Positions 1 through 15,100 of a DNA stretch of 64,000 bases are shown here, one piece after another. The translations under genes and the position numbers were made by a program. Origin of the DNA: Mytilus californianus. Lineage: Eukaryota > Mollusca > Bivalvia > Mytilida > Mytilidae. Numbering within the stretch: the stretch's first letter is position 1; each line of letters begins with the position of its first letter. The stretch lies in the NCBI RefSeq assembly GCF_021869535.1, contig NW_026262593.1:59232318-59296317 (forward strand). Reading direction: 5' to 3'. The notes under the pieces are model-generated. The model was not told the DNA's origin and ran no database searches. It was given only the letters and a program-made list of their open reading frames with translations.

Positions 1-139
1 TTAGCAGCAGAAAACAATTATATGGTGTTCATGACCATTTTGGTTTGTTTAGAAGCAAATGGGAACTGCACAGTAGATCAGGTTATACTAGATGGTCTGA
101 AGATTGATAAAGAAGACTGTGACAGATCTAAGGATAATG
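1..139 (+). CDS. Exon 1 (3' part): end of a Cys-rich unit
   Basis: Read from base 1 in frame 1; it ends ...SKDN plus one base before GT at 140 (phase 1). It contains C-x6-C-x16-C, the same beta-rich domain as exons 4, 8 and 11. By alignment with exon 4, about five to seven residues of this exon are missing to the left, so its acceptor lies outside the window. Confidence 0.8.
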
Positions 140-3100
140 GTAAAAATATTAGTTAGATATAGAGAGTACCAGTATTCCAACTTTAGGAGGATACCTACCA
201 GTTAAGTTCCACAACCAGATTTCCTTCATTTCACCAAATGTTTTAGCTTCCAATAGATATTTTATGAAAATGACCAACAAAATATATATGTGACTGACCT
301 TGTTTTCAATACTTATTAAGGTTAAAAAATGATAATTGTGCACAAATAGATTCTGTTTAATTGATGTAGCATATAGAATTATTATTAGTAATAATTAATC
401 AGATGAAAAATTGATAATGCTAGTACATGCTTATTTATCATTCCCAGCATACATAGTTTTTTGAACGCTTGAAATTACCATGTTATCCATTAATAAATGT
501 CTAGCTCTGGAAGCATCAGTTAGCAGTGTCAGCTGTACTAGTTTTCATTATAAATGTAGATGCATCATTCAAAATGCTTTCAGTTACTATTGTAAAAAAA
601 TACATACATTTTATTTCTTCTTCAAAGTTGAGTAGCAAATTTCAGAATAAACATATTTTCATAGCTACTTAGATAGTTTGAAACATGTGTAAAAAAATGA
701 GGTGGGAGGACATTCAAAACTCATAAGTCAAGAGAAACTGACAATACCATGGCAAAAAACATAAGACGAAAAAAAGACAAACAGGTTCACAAAACACTAC
801 ATAGAAAATTAAAGACTGAGCAACACAAACCCTACCAAAAACATGGAGTGATCTCAGGTGCTACAGAATGGTAAGCAGAATCTGCTCTACTAGCAAGAAC
901 GCAAGAAACACCTGAAGTTTTTATGTCATATTGATGAATTTGTATTTTTATCATAGAACATTCCTTGGTTGCTTGGCTTGATGAGAAGAACATACCAAGT
1001 GTATCAGACAGATTACCAGTGTGGGCAGAAGTGCAGATCAAACAGGATCTTGAAATTCATCAATTTCTTAAATCAGAATCTTGTAATCATAAAGTTCTGA
1101 GTAATAATGGTATGTTGAATTTTAAAATATGGTAGGATAATCTATTGCTACTTTATGACTACCTCATTTATGGTAATTTTTTGGAATCATGCCATGTGTT
1201 ATGTATGGTAACATATTTCTGAAAACTACCCCATTTTCAGCTCACCAGCCTCCGTTTACTTTTACAAAAATCTTCTCCTTTGAAATTAATTGGCCACAAT
1301 CATTATTGGGGTATCTAGTTTAAAAAAATGTGTCCGATGACCCCGTCTTTCAGCAAAGATATATAGGTAATTTTTTTTTTTTTAAATAATTAAATTAATA
1401 GAGTAATTTTAAATTTCAATAGAAACACAGACTAAATGTAGTTTTCATGAATTTTTACATCATTTTATTACATAAAATTAAGAATTTATTAATTTCGAGA
1501 GGAGCTAGTATAGAGATAAAAGGTTACTTTAAAAAATTAATGACAAAAATATTGCTTGAATAAGTTATTTTATACATTTTTGAAAAAATTAGTAAATACA
1601 ATTATTTAAGGAACACATGTAATTGTTTTGGGTTACAAATTATAAATAACTTCATTGTCTTAATTAAATCACAAGTTTCTATCTATTTCTATGTGTCTAC
1701 CTTCAAGATTTTCAAGAAAAATGATATTTTAATAGTCCCAAGAGACCAATCTTTGACCAAGAAGCATCGACATGAAAGATAAGTGCATCAGAAAGGCAAT
1801 TAGTGTTTCAGGAGGATTAGTTTTTATATTTCATGGGAAAAATAACCAGATGACTGTGAAAATTAGTTAAAGCTAGTAAAATCTGTATGAATGAACACCT
1901 ATAAAAATATTATTGAGAAAAGTTACCTATATAAGTAATATTTAAAATAGCCTCGTTTTCAACATTACTTGCAGGGTTCACCACAGAATGAAAATCATGG
2001 GTGGGGAGAAAGTTCATCAAATCAGAGATTTTGTGTTGCGTTGTCGAATCGATTCCTTGTGCATGAATTATTAATTATATGCCTTGCATGTATTTGTCAT
2101 ATATATATATAGCTAATTTGGAAAGGGGGTCTCACAGATTTTGTAATTGGTCCTATTTGTGGTCTTGTAGCCTGGACATATTAAACAGGGAGAGTAAACA
2201 CCTGATGTGGCTTCCCAGATTGCAGGAATATTCTGACAAATTTTATCTAAATTGTCTTATGGAAAACCACATGGTAAAAAGGTCTAAAAAGATAAAGAAA
2301 TTAATAATAAAAAAAAAAATCATATTTGTTATGTAGAATTTTATTGAATTAACTCCCCTCTTTTCCAATACAATTATGTAAAGGAATTATATATCAAGTT
2401 TTACTCTTTTCTTACTTTAAATGAGTTTTAAGATAAGGAAACTCCTATCCCAGATCTAACTGTCTAAAAATAACCAGACAATGTTTATCTGTTAGTTAGG
2501 TATTTCCCAGTATTTTCCCACCAAAAGATATCATGTGACATTGTTGTCAACAAAAGGACCATGTGGTCAGGGAATCCATTTGTTTTCTGGATTACATCTT
2601 TTATAAATCTAGATAGGATATAAACATTCCATTTAAGGTATAGTCAAATGTATGCATTTATAAAATAATTGTAGTTTGCAAACAAGTTTTACTTTTCAAA
2701 TTGAAGAAACTGGGTCATGATCGTTCATTGGTTGTTACCTTGTTCAACCACGCGAGACCATGTAAATAATATATTCAGCTGTCAGGGTACATCCCTTGAG
2801 GCAATTAACAATAATTCGACTTCTTAATTGCCACTGACATGATAATCGGATTAGGGATATCTGAAATTTAACTTCAATCTATTGAATTTTCAAGTGTGGC
2901 GGACAATGAAATAAGCGTAGCACTGGGAATTTTAACGTGGTGCTAGAAATTTTAGCATGGCGCACCTCCATCCTTAAATAGGTTGTGGTGATCCCTGACT
3001 TGTTTAGGTAATTTTAAAAGTTACTTGTTTAAGTAATGCCCCTGACTGTTAATTGTCTACATTGACTGCAGGCATAGAGTTATTCTTACTCCTATTAATG

Positions 3101-6100
3101 AAATATTGATAAGTAATTGCTTTTTATATTTCAGGATGTGGTTTATCCAATATAAAAGTAATACCAGTGGGTAGAGAAGATAGTTTGTCTTGTAGTGTGT
3201 CAACTGATTGTACAAGTGTTGAATGCTGTGTAAATTTACCGATCCTAAATACATCAGTCCTTATTGTATTCGAGATGAATCAGTGTAGGAACAACTTAAA
3301 ACTGCAAATTGACAATTTGATTCATAATCTCAAATTGTCAGAAGTTTTTTACGGTATGTTTTGATTATGGAATTGAAAGGTGTAGTTTTTTTTATAAAAC
3401 TTGGACGAAAATGAAAGCAAGTGACCTTCACATTTTACTTATAGCGTGAAAGTGCTTCTGGCTAAACATGAAATGGTCACTTGCTTTCATTTTGTATAAA
3501 TTTTCAAAAACACAGCATTTAATTCTAATGTTCAAAGATCTTGAAAGATAAATAGTCTCAATATACATTTTGAATCTTAGTCATATGTAACGAACTTCTT
3601 GTAATTATAATTTTTGATAAAATTCTTGATCCAATGCATGCATATATACTGAACTAAGTCTTGTATGCACTTTTTTATGCACCACCTACGATAGTAGAGG
3701 GGCATTATGTTTTTCCGTTTGTGCGTCCGTTCGTTAGTCCGTCTGTCTGTTTGTCCGTCTGTCCCGCTTCAGGTTAAAAGTTTTTGGTCAAGGTAATTTT
3801 TGATGAAGATGAAGTCTAATCAACTTGAAACTTAGTACACATGTTCCCTATGATATGATCTTTCTAATTTTAATGCCAAATTAGAGTTTTGACGCCAATT
3901 TCACGGTCCACTGAACATAGAAAATGATAGTGTGAGTGAGGCATCCGTGTACTATGGACACATTCTTGTTTACATGTATCATAAATCTATAAAATATTAT
4001 TGACAAATAATATTTCATTTAGTGTTTGTTGATCAGAAGCTAATTTAAAAAATTTTGAGTATGTTGGAGAAGTTTACAGGATCGTGTCATTGATAAACAA
4101 TCAATACAGAGCATATAGAGCATGTAAAAAATAAGTGAATTGATAGAGCCATGATATTATTTTTTATTTTTTCCATTTGTTCACATTTGTTAATTAAACC
4201 TTTCCTTCCTTGTTGTTAAATGATATGAGATAATTTGTTCTTTAAGAAACAGTTCTTACTATTTACCTTCCAGTGCACGTTTGTTTACATTCTTTTATCA
4301 TGTTTTTCCCCTGGCACTTGTGCTGTTCGTTGGCCAAAATTCTAATGAGAGGTCTTAGAGTTAAGGTCACTGCATATAGGAAAATAGCGGCAAATTAGTG
4401 TGCAGGAAGACAATAATTCAATAGCAGCATATTTATGAAGATTTTGATAATTCAAAGGATTTTCTTTCATAAGAAAGTTGACGTACACTTGTTTTATAAT
4501 AAAACTTAGCCTTTCAAGTATGTAAAACATATTCAACTTTTTTTTTAATTTAATGTTTCATGTGACTTTAAAATGAAACTATGTACACAAAACTTCGGCA
4601 GATATTGTCTGGTGAGATCAACAAAAACAGAATAATTCCACATGAAATCAATGATACATCATGTAGCTGAAATTTGCATCATGAAGATGTCGATTCCAAA
4701 GTAAATAGGTGATGAAATATTAATCAAACAATAATTATTAAACGTGTACATCATGGGATAATAATTTATTGTTACATATTTCTATTAGTTATTCATATTT
4801 CCAATATATTTAATGTCAATTACTTTTTCAAATTGATTAATTAGCCAATTTTTATAATATAACGGTTTGCACATAGTACATGAAAAATGTGTAAAAATAG
4901 TGTTGATTTAAAAGGTGGGTGGAGCTGATTTTTTGGTTGCCTTCATAGGGATTTGTTGCTTTAATGCACATACTAGGTTGTTTACGTACAAATTGAAAAC
5001 ATTTGATGGAATCAAATTATATATTTTTCGGCCAATAAAAGATCAGCATTTGTATGAAATGAACACCTACTGTAAATATTATTAAGTTAATTTAATATAG
5101 CTCAAAGGCTATTTCAGAATATGTGTCAACCACACTGAAATCGTTGTCACACATTTAAACTGTCACTCCTCAAGATACCACCTCCTTCTTAGACAGTGCT
5201 TTACAGCACATTCCAACGAGTGTGTAGCTAAAGGTAGAATCTTTGGTTAGCTTCCTTGCTAGCTCAACCATGAAGTCGTTATTAGGTAAGGTACATCCAG
5301 CCTTTGGGTGGAGTCAATAGTTAAGCAGAGAACCAATCAGAATTAAGTGACAGAATATAAACATTGTAAAACTAGTTTTACAAGTCAGTTTAAAAATAAG
5401 TTTTCAATCTAAATTTAAAATTTAATGATAATTATAAGCTCATTCACAAGCATGTTGTAGGTGTGTTTGATGTGCCAATTTTATTTTGATAAATGGTGAA
5501 AAGTTAACTGAAAGCTGACATTCCTAAAATGCTTTCTTCTTCGTCAGACATTACAAATAATAATATATTTTATCTGTCTGTTGAATTTGTTACATCAAGT
5601 TAATAAAATGTAGTTGGATATGACTGACAAGTGCTGACCGTATTCACTTTTACACATACACATATGTTTACAATACACCCGGACAGGTCAAAAAGATTTG
5701 AAGGTGTTCAAAAGTACATATGACCTGATCATTCAATCTAGGTCAGATTAAATCTAACTGAATTAGAGACATAAAAATTGGTCTTCATGGCTGCATTATT
5801 TATCTGAAACTAATAAGTAAGGTAATGTTAACAAACCAAGTGGATGTCCATAAACTCTGCAATATTTTCAATTCTAAACTGCAGTTGTTTGCTGGTTTTT
5901 TTTTCGTTGCATTTTTAACTAAATATAAGTACTACAACCGTGCATGATATTAAGTATGATAATTTTTCTTTTCTGTATGAATATAAAAGATTTTAGTTCT
6001 AAAAAATATGCATATATAAAGAAAATACATAACAATGTTTTATGCGTGGGGATTACACCAAAAGACATTAATTAACTAAACTGCCTATTCACGGCGTAAA

Positions 6101-9100
6101 TATTTTAAAAAAAAAGTCACTCCGCTTCTGATTTATTGTAATAAAAAGATTTTTTAATTCAATCAAAGACTATGAAATGAAATTTCATTTGCAAAGTAGT
6201 CTAGGTAAACCTTTGTATGAAACATACATATATTATGAATAATAAACAGGCCATTGATATAAATGTTTTCATTGGATGATAAAATAGCGCTTTGCTCCTC
6301 CCAATTTAAGGTAATAATCATTTCATGGTTGAGCTAGCAAGGAAGCTAACCAAAGAATCTACCTTTAGCTACACACTCGTTGGAATCTGCTGTAATACTA
6401 GTTTGATTTGAGTTGGACAATACCTTTTGACTTTTTCAGTGTGACACTTATGCTAGAGTGATATGTAAAGTCATTTTAATTTCATTTATTTTCAGGTGAA
6501 AGTAGCTCATTTGGAATAAACGGGATAGTAAAACTTAAGTAAGTAAGGCTGTTTTCTGCTCTTTGGTCAGGTTGTTGTCTCTTTGACACATTCCCCATTT
6601 CCATTCTCAATTTTACAGACAGTTAAAAAGTTATTAGTATTCTTAAAAACCTTTCTGCTGGTTCCCAAATATTTCATGTTGATTAATTTTTATCTGCACA
6701 TTAAAGTCACAACTAACCGACTAAAAAGTTACCCATGTATAACTATTATGGTATTCGTTAGCAAATATTGTTTCTTATATATGCATCATTATAAGAGTTA
6801 TTTCTGTTTTGGGATATTTCCATGTGTCATCTTTCAAAAACATGATAAGCAATAATAATGAATATTAATTACAAAGGAAATAAAAACTTTCATGAGAAAC
6901 AGTTGGTGTTGGTCAGGCTATTAAAATTTAACATATAACAATACTTTGCAATAAGTGTACAGTTTAAGTCAATATCAGGCTCGAGATAAACTTCGAGATT
7001 ATACCATTGTTCGATCCATCAATTGACTGGTTATAAGGCCTGATCCTCCTTCCCTTGGCCTTTATCACAATGTCTGAGGAGACATTATCAAGCTACCTTT
7101 TGACAAGCGTAAAACTGCAAAAGAGAGGGGAAAGACCAGTAATAAAATGACAAACAGCTTATCAGGTTTTCTACATAAAGATATCAGCCAATCAACACAA
7201 TGCTAAGCTTTTAAGCTTGTTTGATGCGCTCACTCGCCAAAAAGGTTCACCGAAAGGTTCACATTGTGGCTCATAGCTGATATTTTTCGATATGAATGTG
7301 TAGGAAACCCAATAATCTTTACATATACTTGCACCCAAAAGATCAGTAAAAAAATCAATCTGACTGTGCTAAGTGTTTTTGAAATTGAAACTAGAATTTT
7401 CTGAATGATTTCTTTACTTTCAGTTATAACATAGACAAAGGTTTCTCTTCATACAACATTTACTTGGAAATAACTGTTTGTTTTGAACCAGATGAATGTG
7501 AATTACAGATTGTAGTCTTAAATAACACAGCTGTTAATTTTACATCATGTGACATGGCACCAGGTTTTCTTAACTCGTGTAGGTATATCTACGTAGTATT
7601 AGTAACCCAAAAATACAATCATATTGTGTATTCTGTTGCTTTAGATATATATATATATATTTGTTATCTCTTTTTCATAGCTTGCGGGAGTTAAAAACAA
7701 TGGGGAAAATGTAAGATCAAAACCAGAAAATACACTGTGATGTCTTTTTCAAGATGACTTCTTTTTATATAAATTAGTTACTGTATTTTTCTGTTAAATA
7801 AATAATAAACCATGCCAATACTACATTACAAATCTGTAATACTGGCATAAGTAAGATATTTTATATTATTTATTTATATACAGCATTTTCATTGGATGAT
7901 TGGTTGTCAAGTAGAAATACAGACCTGCACCATATAAAAGATATTACTGCAAATGACCTAATTACAGAACTTGGACTGTCTGATTACATGGGATGGTCCA
8001 ATAAATGTGATGCCAATATGCTACCTTATAACCAGTCTGCTGGTGGTTGGAACAATGGTATATTCACTTCTTTTTTATAAATTCATCACAGATGAGGAAA
8101 AATATATATGTCCTCTATATATATTTATTAACCAATGATTTAAAATACATTATACAATTATGGCCCACTGAGGAGGTGAAAATCCAAAATTGTCAACCCT
8201 TAATCGAGTTGACAATTTGGATATTCATCTGCTCAATGGACCATAACTGTTTTATTATACAGAACAAACAATTGAGTGTAAAATATTGCCCTACGGGAGA
8301 AAAATAAGATTTTTAAAACACTTACGTTAGAAAATTATTTTGTGTCTAAGAATTTCTGGTATGTACAACAAAGGTAGACTCTTTCTGTAAAATATTGATG
8401 GCCCTGAAAGGGATCGTTTAAGAGACATATCCTCGGAACTAGATGATTTTCCAAGCCTTGTTTAATTTGTTTTCTTGTTACTTCATGGGCTTCTTACCTG
8501 GCCGTTGCCAATTTGTTTACAGGCGTCAATGATGTCATTTTTTATGGGAGATAACTTGTGCAAAAACCAAGGGGCTGAAATGGTAATTCACCGGGGAATA
8601 ATAGGGTTAACGTTGTTTGATTAGAGGCTTCAATTTGTCATGGTTATTCACCACTCCTGCCAATTTTTGGAAAAAGAACTATGACCTGTGATTCCGTATT
8701 AGCCAATCAAATAATTACTATATAATGTAAGGTATAATAATATAAATTGTCCATTTAAAAACAATTCCGTGTGACCTGGTCATTAGTAAAGATATAATAC
8801 AGAAAAGCAGGTTGTATTGGGTCTCTACTAGATTTTTATATTATAGGTCAAACTGTACATGTGTTAATCAATTTTCTTGCAGCTATCAGTTCAATCTGAA
8901 CATTTTAAGAGTTTATAGTGTATAAATCTATATTGCTCAGCTGATTAAACAACCTTGATTTAGGTAATACTATTTAAATAAAGAGATGTGGTGGTTGATT
9001 GCCAATGAGATATAGCTATTCATAAAGACCTAATGACAAAAATTTGAACATTTGCATGTCACAGTAAGGCATTCCACAATGAGCAAAACTCATACTGCAT

Positions 9101-12100
9101 AGCCTGGTATGATAAAATGTGAAATAATTCAAAAGAGAAAACCAACAGCCTGATTAATACTTCAACAATGAACTAAAAGCAAATAAGCAGACAGTATTGT
9201 ATTATGGTTGATACATTTACAAGGAGACTTATGATTATGTTGATTTTTATTAGCAATTTTCATGATAGCAATATAAGAAATTTTTGATATATCCTGCTTG
9301 ATTTAATAAGTAATAAGTTTTATATTGTAATTACAATATTTTTTTCAGAATGTTCAAACATAACTACACCATCTGTCCTGTTAGATAAAGGTGTAGCATG
9401 TCACATTCTGGACAGTTGTGATACTGTTACATGTTGTGCAGAGATTGCTGTTCTGAAAAGATATGTCTACACATCGGTTAATCTTAAAACATGTGATTAC
9501 TTACTGGAAGTGTGGTTGGAGGAAAAATATTTTGAATTTGATTTGATCAACTATGAATGGGGTATGTACCTTTATTTGCTTTCTGATGAAACTGTCTTCT
9601 TTGAATAAAGTCTTTTACAAATTAAATTTTCAAGAAAATGAGATTTTTTTCCTTTTTCATGAAGAATTTCATCCCATCAGCCTATTAAAAAGTGCCAAGT
9701 AAGGGCTACAGCAGTCAATCCATGGACGACTGTACAAAGTGAGGTTGCTTAAAGAAACTTTTCCAGAAGTAGCCATTATAAATGTAAGAGTCAAATCTAT
9801 GTTTGGCCTCAAATCTGTGTCCTTCCTCAAATCTGCTGTGGCCCTTTGTCCAGTATCAAATCTGTGTCCGTGACGTATTGATACTAAATCTTTGACGCTT
9901 TGTTATATTCAAATCTATTTCCTTTATAAAGTAGACTCTCAGTAATTATAATGTGATGTGCATTGGGACAGACACATATAGAATATGTTGGTATTAGAGT
10001 TCTCAACCCTACCCTAACAGGACTGTTTTGTAACAACTCTACATAATAACAAACTAAATACCACTAGTTTGACAACAACACTTAAATGATCTGCAAATTT
10101 ATTTAGTCGACATGTTTCGCCGATTAGTTCGGCGTCATCAGGACAAGGTACAAATAAGTCCTTTATAATAACAAACTGTAAAAAAAACTGTTGGAAAGGG
10201 CTTGACTCATCAGATCGGCACAAAACACACAATTCAGATAACAAAAACAAAAAAGACAATATACGCAAATCTAATTTATCGTTTGGCCTTCAAGATTATT
10301 TTAAAAAAACAAATATTTCCTCAAAGAAGTTTTGATAATTCTGATATCAACACACACAGTAAAGTGCATAACTTAATGAAAATGACATATATTTGAGGAA
10401 AGACAGGACATAGATTTGTGACGTCTATGACGCAATAAAGAATAGGACACAGATCTGAGGAAAGGGCACAGATTTGAGGCTTACATATATTGGCAATGAT
10501 TTTAAGAAATATTTTTTTAACTTTAAAGTTTTTAACATTTGCTATTCCTTTTTCATATGATATAAATTGGTTTAATGTGGAAGTCTTTCTAAAACAATTG
10601 ATTTTATATACAGCTGATTTTGCCATTTTCAAGATTATTTAATTTAAAAAAAAATGTTTTACTACAGGATATATATATAGTCATGTCTGGTAATTTTCTT
10701 TGTCAAAAAAGTCCTTTTCATTTCTTTCTCTGATAAGTCATTTTAATTTCTTCGAATTAAAGCTAGATAAATGGACTTCTGGGACAAAATAAATTACCTA
10801 CTAGCAATGTAGATGATTTTGGTCAAAATAGATTTAAATAAAAAGGCAAATTGACAATAAATGCAAGGATGAAATTTGGTACATGTTTTATTTTCCTCTG
10901 ATGACAAGTGAATGATCTATTTTGATTTCCATAGATATATCCCTAACACCATTTGTCCACAATAGATGTTATTAACATCTTCATTGGATCTTTCCAGACT
11001 CAGTTACTGAAAGTAAGAGGTCAAGGTCAGATATTTGAGGCTAAAGGGGATGCTCAACTTGCACTGTTTACTTCATTTTATATATTACTTTCAAAGACAA
11101 AACAAGCACTTGTATACTTTTTTTTTACTAATTGACATCAGCTGTGACATCAATTTCCATAGCAAAATAAAAGAAATCAGCTATTTATTTGAAATTTGAA
11201 TACTGTTGAGTGAGTAAGTGAATAATATTAAGGTAAATAGAAAAGATATAGATTATGGAACGCATAATATTTGTTAACATATAAAATAATTTTAGGCAAA
11301 CAAGAAAATTTGCAGATCCATGGAGTATTGCAACTAGTGTAAGTACTGTAGATTTGTATCTGTTATCCTACAAACTTGGGGAGGGGTTATAGAGATTCTT
11401 CTGTTCTATGGCTCTCTCTCTGTCCACCTGCATTTATTATTTTTTTGTCTGGCCTCATAACTTACATAGAAATAAAAGGTCCATTGTAAATGACTTACTT
11501 TTTTTTGCCATGGACCATCCATCAATGAACAGTTTAGGGGTCTTTCTTCTTGTTTTTCAAGGTCAGAGATTGACATAATAGAACAACAAAGACCTTAGCA
11601 CATTAGAATTTGCATACATAAACAACAAAGAAAACATTATAAATTGATAGGATTGAGTAAAGATAAAATTGAGAATAGAAATGGGGAATATGTCGAAAAT
11701 GCATGATTTGTGATGCACTTGCTAATGTTTATATTTTAGTAACATCATGCATATTCTGTACTGTCAGTATTTACAAATGTCAACATTTAAAAGGACAACA
11801 TGAACTACTACAAGTATTTTCTATTTTGAAAATTTGTTATGGTTTGATTTAATCTTTACTATACTTACAGGTATGCCATCCATCACATCCCTTCTGAAAA
11901 GGTATTCTCTATGGATGTGAAAATCAAGGCCTGTTTTGAAGAGAATGGTACTGTATGTTTGTATGACTACACAGTCATGGATGATTCAAATCTTCTATAC
12001 TCACAATGTGATCTAACTGAAGAAAGAGTCCCTTTCAAAGGTTTGAACATATCAATTTATGTAGGATTGAATATTTTGATTTCTACAACTTTCAGATGTA

Positions 12101-15100
12101 AGACTTAAGTTTTATTTACACAGAATACTAACTGATTGTTTGATATTGTTCAATTTCTAGTGGTAGTAATTTCACACTTATACTGGTTGAGAACAAGGCA
12201 ACAATTAATATAAAAGGTAGGTTCTGCAAACAGAATGGGCAATGGTCAGGTCTGATCTTAATTTCACTGTCCTAACTAGATGTGGTGGCTTTGATGGGGC
12301 TATTGGTCTAATTTACTGTAAATTCATAAAATTTTGTGAGGTTTTTATTATTATGAAAATTGTGACAGGATAAGTTTCCTAAAAAATAAAAACTATTATT
12401 TTTAAATTTTGATAGTATTATTCTAGCGCTGCATCGCAATTTCACAATCTCATAGTTTTTGTCTATTGCTCAACAACATCAGTTATAAATCCATGCACAA
12501 AGTTCTGAATGAGCAGTTATTATGGAAATTGGTATATAAATAATCTCACTGGTTTCTATGAAAACTATAGAGGTAGAACATGTGGAAATGGAAATGATTA
12601 TTTGAAAAGATATAAACATAAAAATTGCAAAAAACTTGACTTGATTCAAAATAAAATTGAGAATGGAAAGGGGAATTGTGTCAACAACCCGACCAAAGAG
12701 CAGAAAACAGCCGAAGGTCTCAAATGGGTCTTCAGCACAGTGAGAAAATCCAGCACCCGGAGGCGGGCTTCAGCTGGCCCCTAAACAAAAATGTGTACTA
12801 GTTAAATGAAAATGGATGTCACACTCAACTCCAAAAATGTTTCTTATTTAAAAATTATTCTGCAAATTACCTTATCTGTATATTTTTACTTCTATTTGTC
12901 AGGTATAATAGTGGAAATTTTAAAAGTTATACTCATGTAAATCTCCTCTTACATACTCAAATGCAGTTCCACATGCAAACTTGCATACACATTTGTAAGA
13001 TTACAGATTTCTAGAACTGATGGTATACTGTAACATGTTTTGGTCTATAAAAATGCCTTGTCTGGTAATAAGCAATGTGAAAACAATTACCAAAGAGTCA
13101 ATTAAATGATTATCGAGGTTTTCAATAAGATTGACCAAAGAATAGTAGACTAAATTTAGATATTATCTCTGGCCTAATGAATTAAATGCATGATTCTTCA
13201 TCTAGAAAGTGTGGTATTAAATTTGCAATTTCCACTAGCCACTTTTGTCAATTTTACTGAAAAAGCAATTTTCATATTGCATAATTTATATTCACATCAT
13301 TTATTAAGTTGAAGGAAAACCATATTTTTTCTAATGAAAAAATGAAAAAAATTGCAAATAAATGAAAATTTATAGCTTGTTTCTATATTATTTGTAATGT
13401 AAGTATCAGGCTCATACAGATCAGGCCCAGTGGTCTAAGTAGTTTATCTAGGGTAGCACTAGTCTGTCAGCACTGAGGTGGTGAGTTCGAACCCTACATG
13501 TGGCCGGAGCGTTCTACTCTAATCTAAATTTACTAGCATGGTCATTTTCCTGCCGTAGGTCTGTGGTTTTCTCTAAGCACTCCTGCTTCCCCCTGCAATG
13601 AAAACTGACTGCCAGGATATAGCCAATAGTGCTGAAAGTGGTTTCAAACACCAACAATCAAATAATCAATCAATCAATCATAAATGTCTGTTATCTCTTG
13701 ATTCTTGATATGTGTTTCTTAAATTTTTTAAATAGTTTACATGACAGGAATAAAGTTAAAATTAAAAACCAATCCAGATAACAATTTAAGGTGTTTCCAT
13801 CTCCAAATGCCGATATTTTGAAATGAAAATATTAAACTTCTAGTTTATAATTCATTCTGGGTGTCAGATGATAGATTACTTTACGCTGATTCCAAAAATA
13901 TATGGTTCAGTATACTTTTGCTTGAAATGAGGGATTTAAGTTGCTACTTCTGGTTTGAAAAAAATCCCTTTTGGTTGTATATGATAGATTACCAGACTGA
14001 ATCCAAAAAATATGGTTCTAGTAACTTTTACATGTAAATAGTACAAAAAAAGGCAACCATTTTTTACAAGACCCTTTGACTTTATTTATCAGTAAGAAAG
14101 TTACAGGAAAGGTCAAAATCTAGAACTTCAAATGAAGCTGACCTTGAAATCAATTTGAGATCATAAAGGAAGGATCTCAAATCAAAATACTCTAGGTCTC
14201 TATACTATATATGGCTAATCAGTTATATTGCCATGCAGCTAATTTTAAATATAAGAGGGGAGAATACTCTCCTTAAATGTCAGCATACCCTTTCAACCAA
14301 AATATACATGTTACTAACATTTGAGTAAAAATAATTTGTTGATATCTTATATGGTTTCTTAGGAGAAGCAATAATAAGTTAAATTTAAAACATGACCTTG
14401 ACCATTGACTTTAGCCTAGGTCTCTATTACTTATGGTTTATGTGTTACAATTACATTTCACTTGTCGAAAACATAATGGGATCGAAATAACCTTCATTAT
14501 TTAGAAAATCCTGAGGATATAATGATATTTTGGATAGATTTAGAAAACAAAAATTTGGGGGGTTTCTTATATGGCATCAAAGGAGTTGCATAAGGGAGCT
14601 ACCATTTGATTTTTTTGGGGGGGAGGGGGGCTAGGATGAAATTTGAAAAAAAAGGCAGGACAGAAGTTTTGAGTAAAAAAAAAAGGCAGGATGAGCAACT
14701 TGGCAAAAAAAAAAGGCAGGATGACAAACTATGTATAAAAAGTCAGGATAAACTAATAAAAAAAACAGCAGGACCGAATAAAGTAGAAACAAAAAGGCAG
14801 GACCGAGATTACAACAAAAAAAAAAAATGCAGGACACAATTTTTCATCCTAGCCCCCCCCCTAAAAATCAAATGGTAGCTCCCTAACAAGAAAAACAGTG
14901 TTCAGGGAGATAACTCGTACAAAGATAATTGTTCGGCTTTGCAGGGTCAAATTTAAAAGCTCATGAAATGTACAATATCACTTACTAAATATCTAAGCAA
15001 CATGTTGAGAAACAAAAATTACAAGAAGAAAATTTGGCAGAAGAGAAAAAAAGAACCCAGAAAGAAATCAGAAGGTTTTTCCATAGAAAAGTGGAAAGAC

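Noticed and set aside
10014-10268. Minus-strand ORF starting with a hydrophobic stretch and Cys residues
   Set aside because: It sits inside an inverted-repeat element, has no recognisable domain, and no splice partners were found.
13424-13510. Possible tRNA gene (A and B boxes)
   Set aside because: No acceptor-stem pairing could be made, and the sequence continues into a SINE body with a TCAA tail that has relatives elsewhere in the window.
14606-14878. Lys-rich ORF (KKKRQDE-type)
   Set aside because: It lies wholly in a MITE with perfect inverted ends and reflects A-runs plus GGCAGGA repeats.
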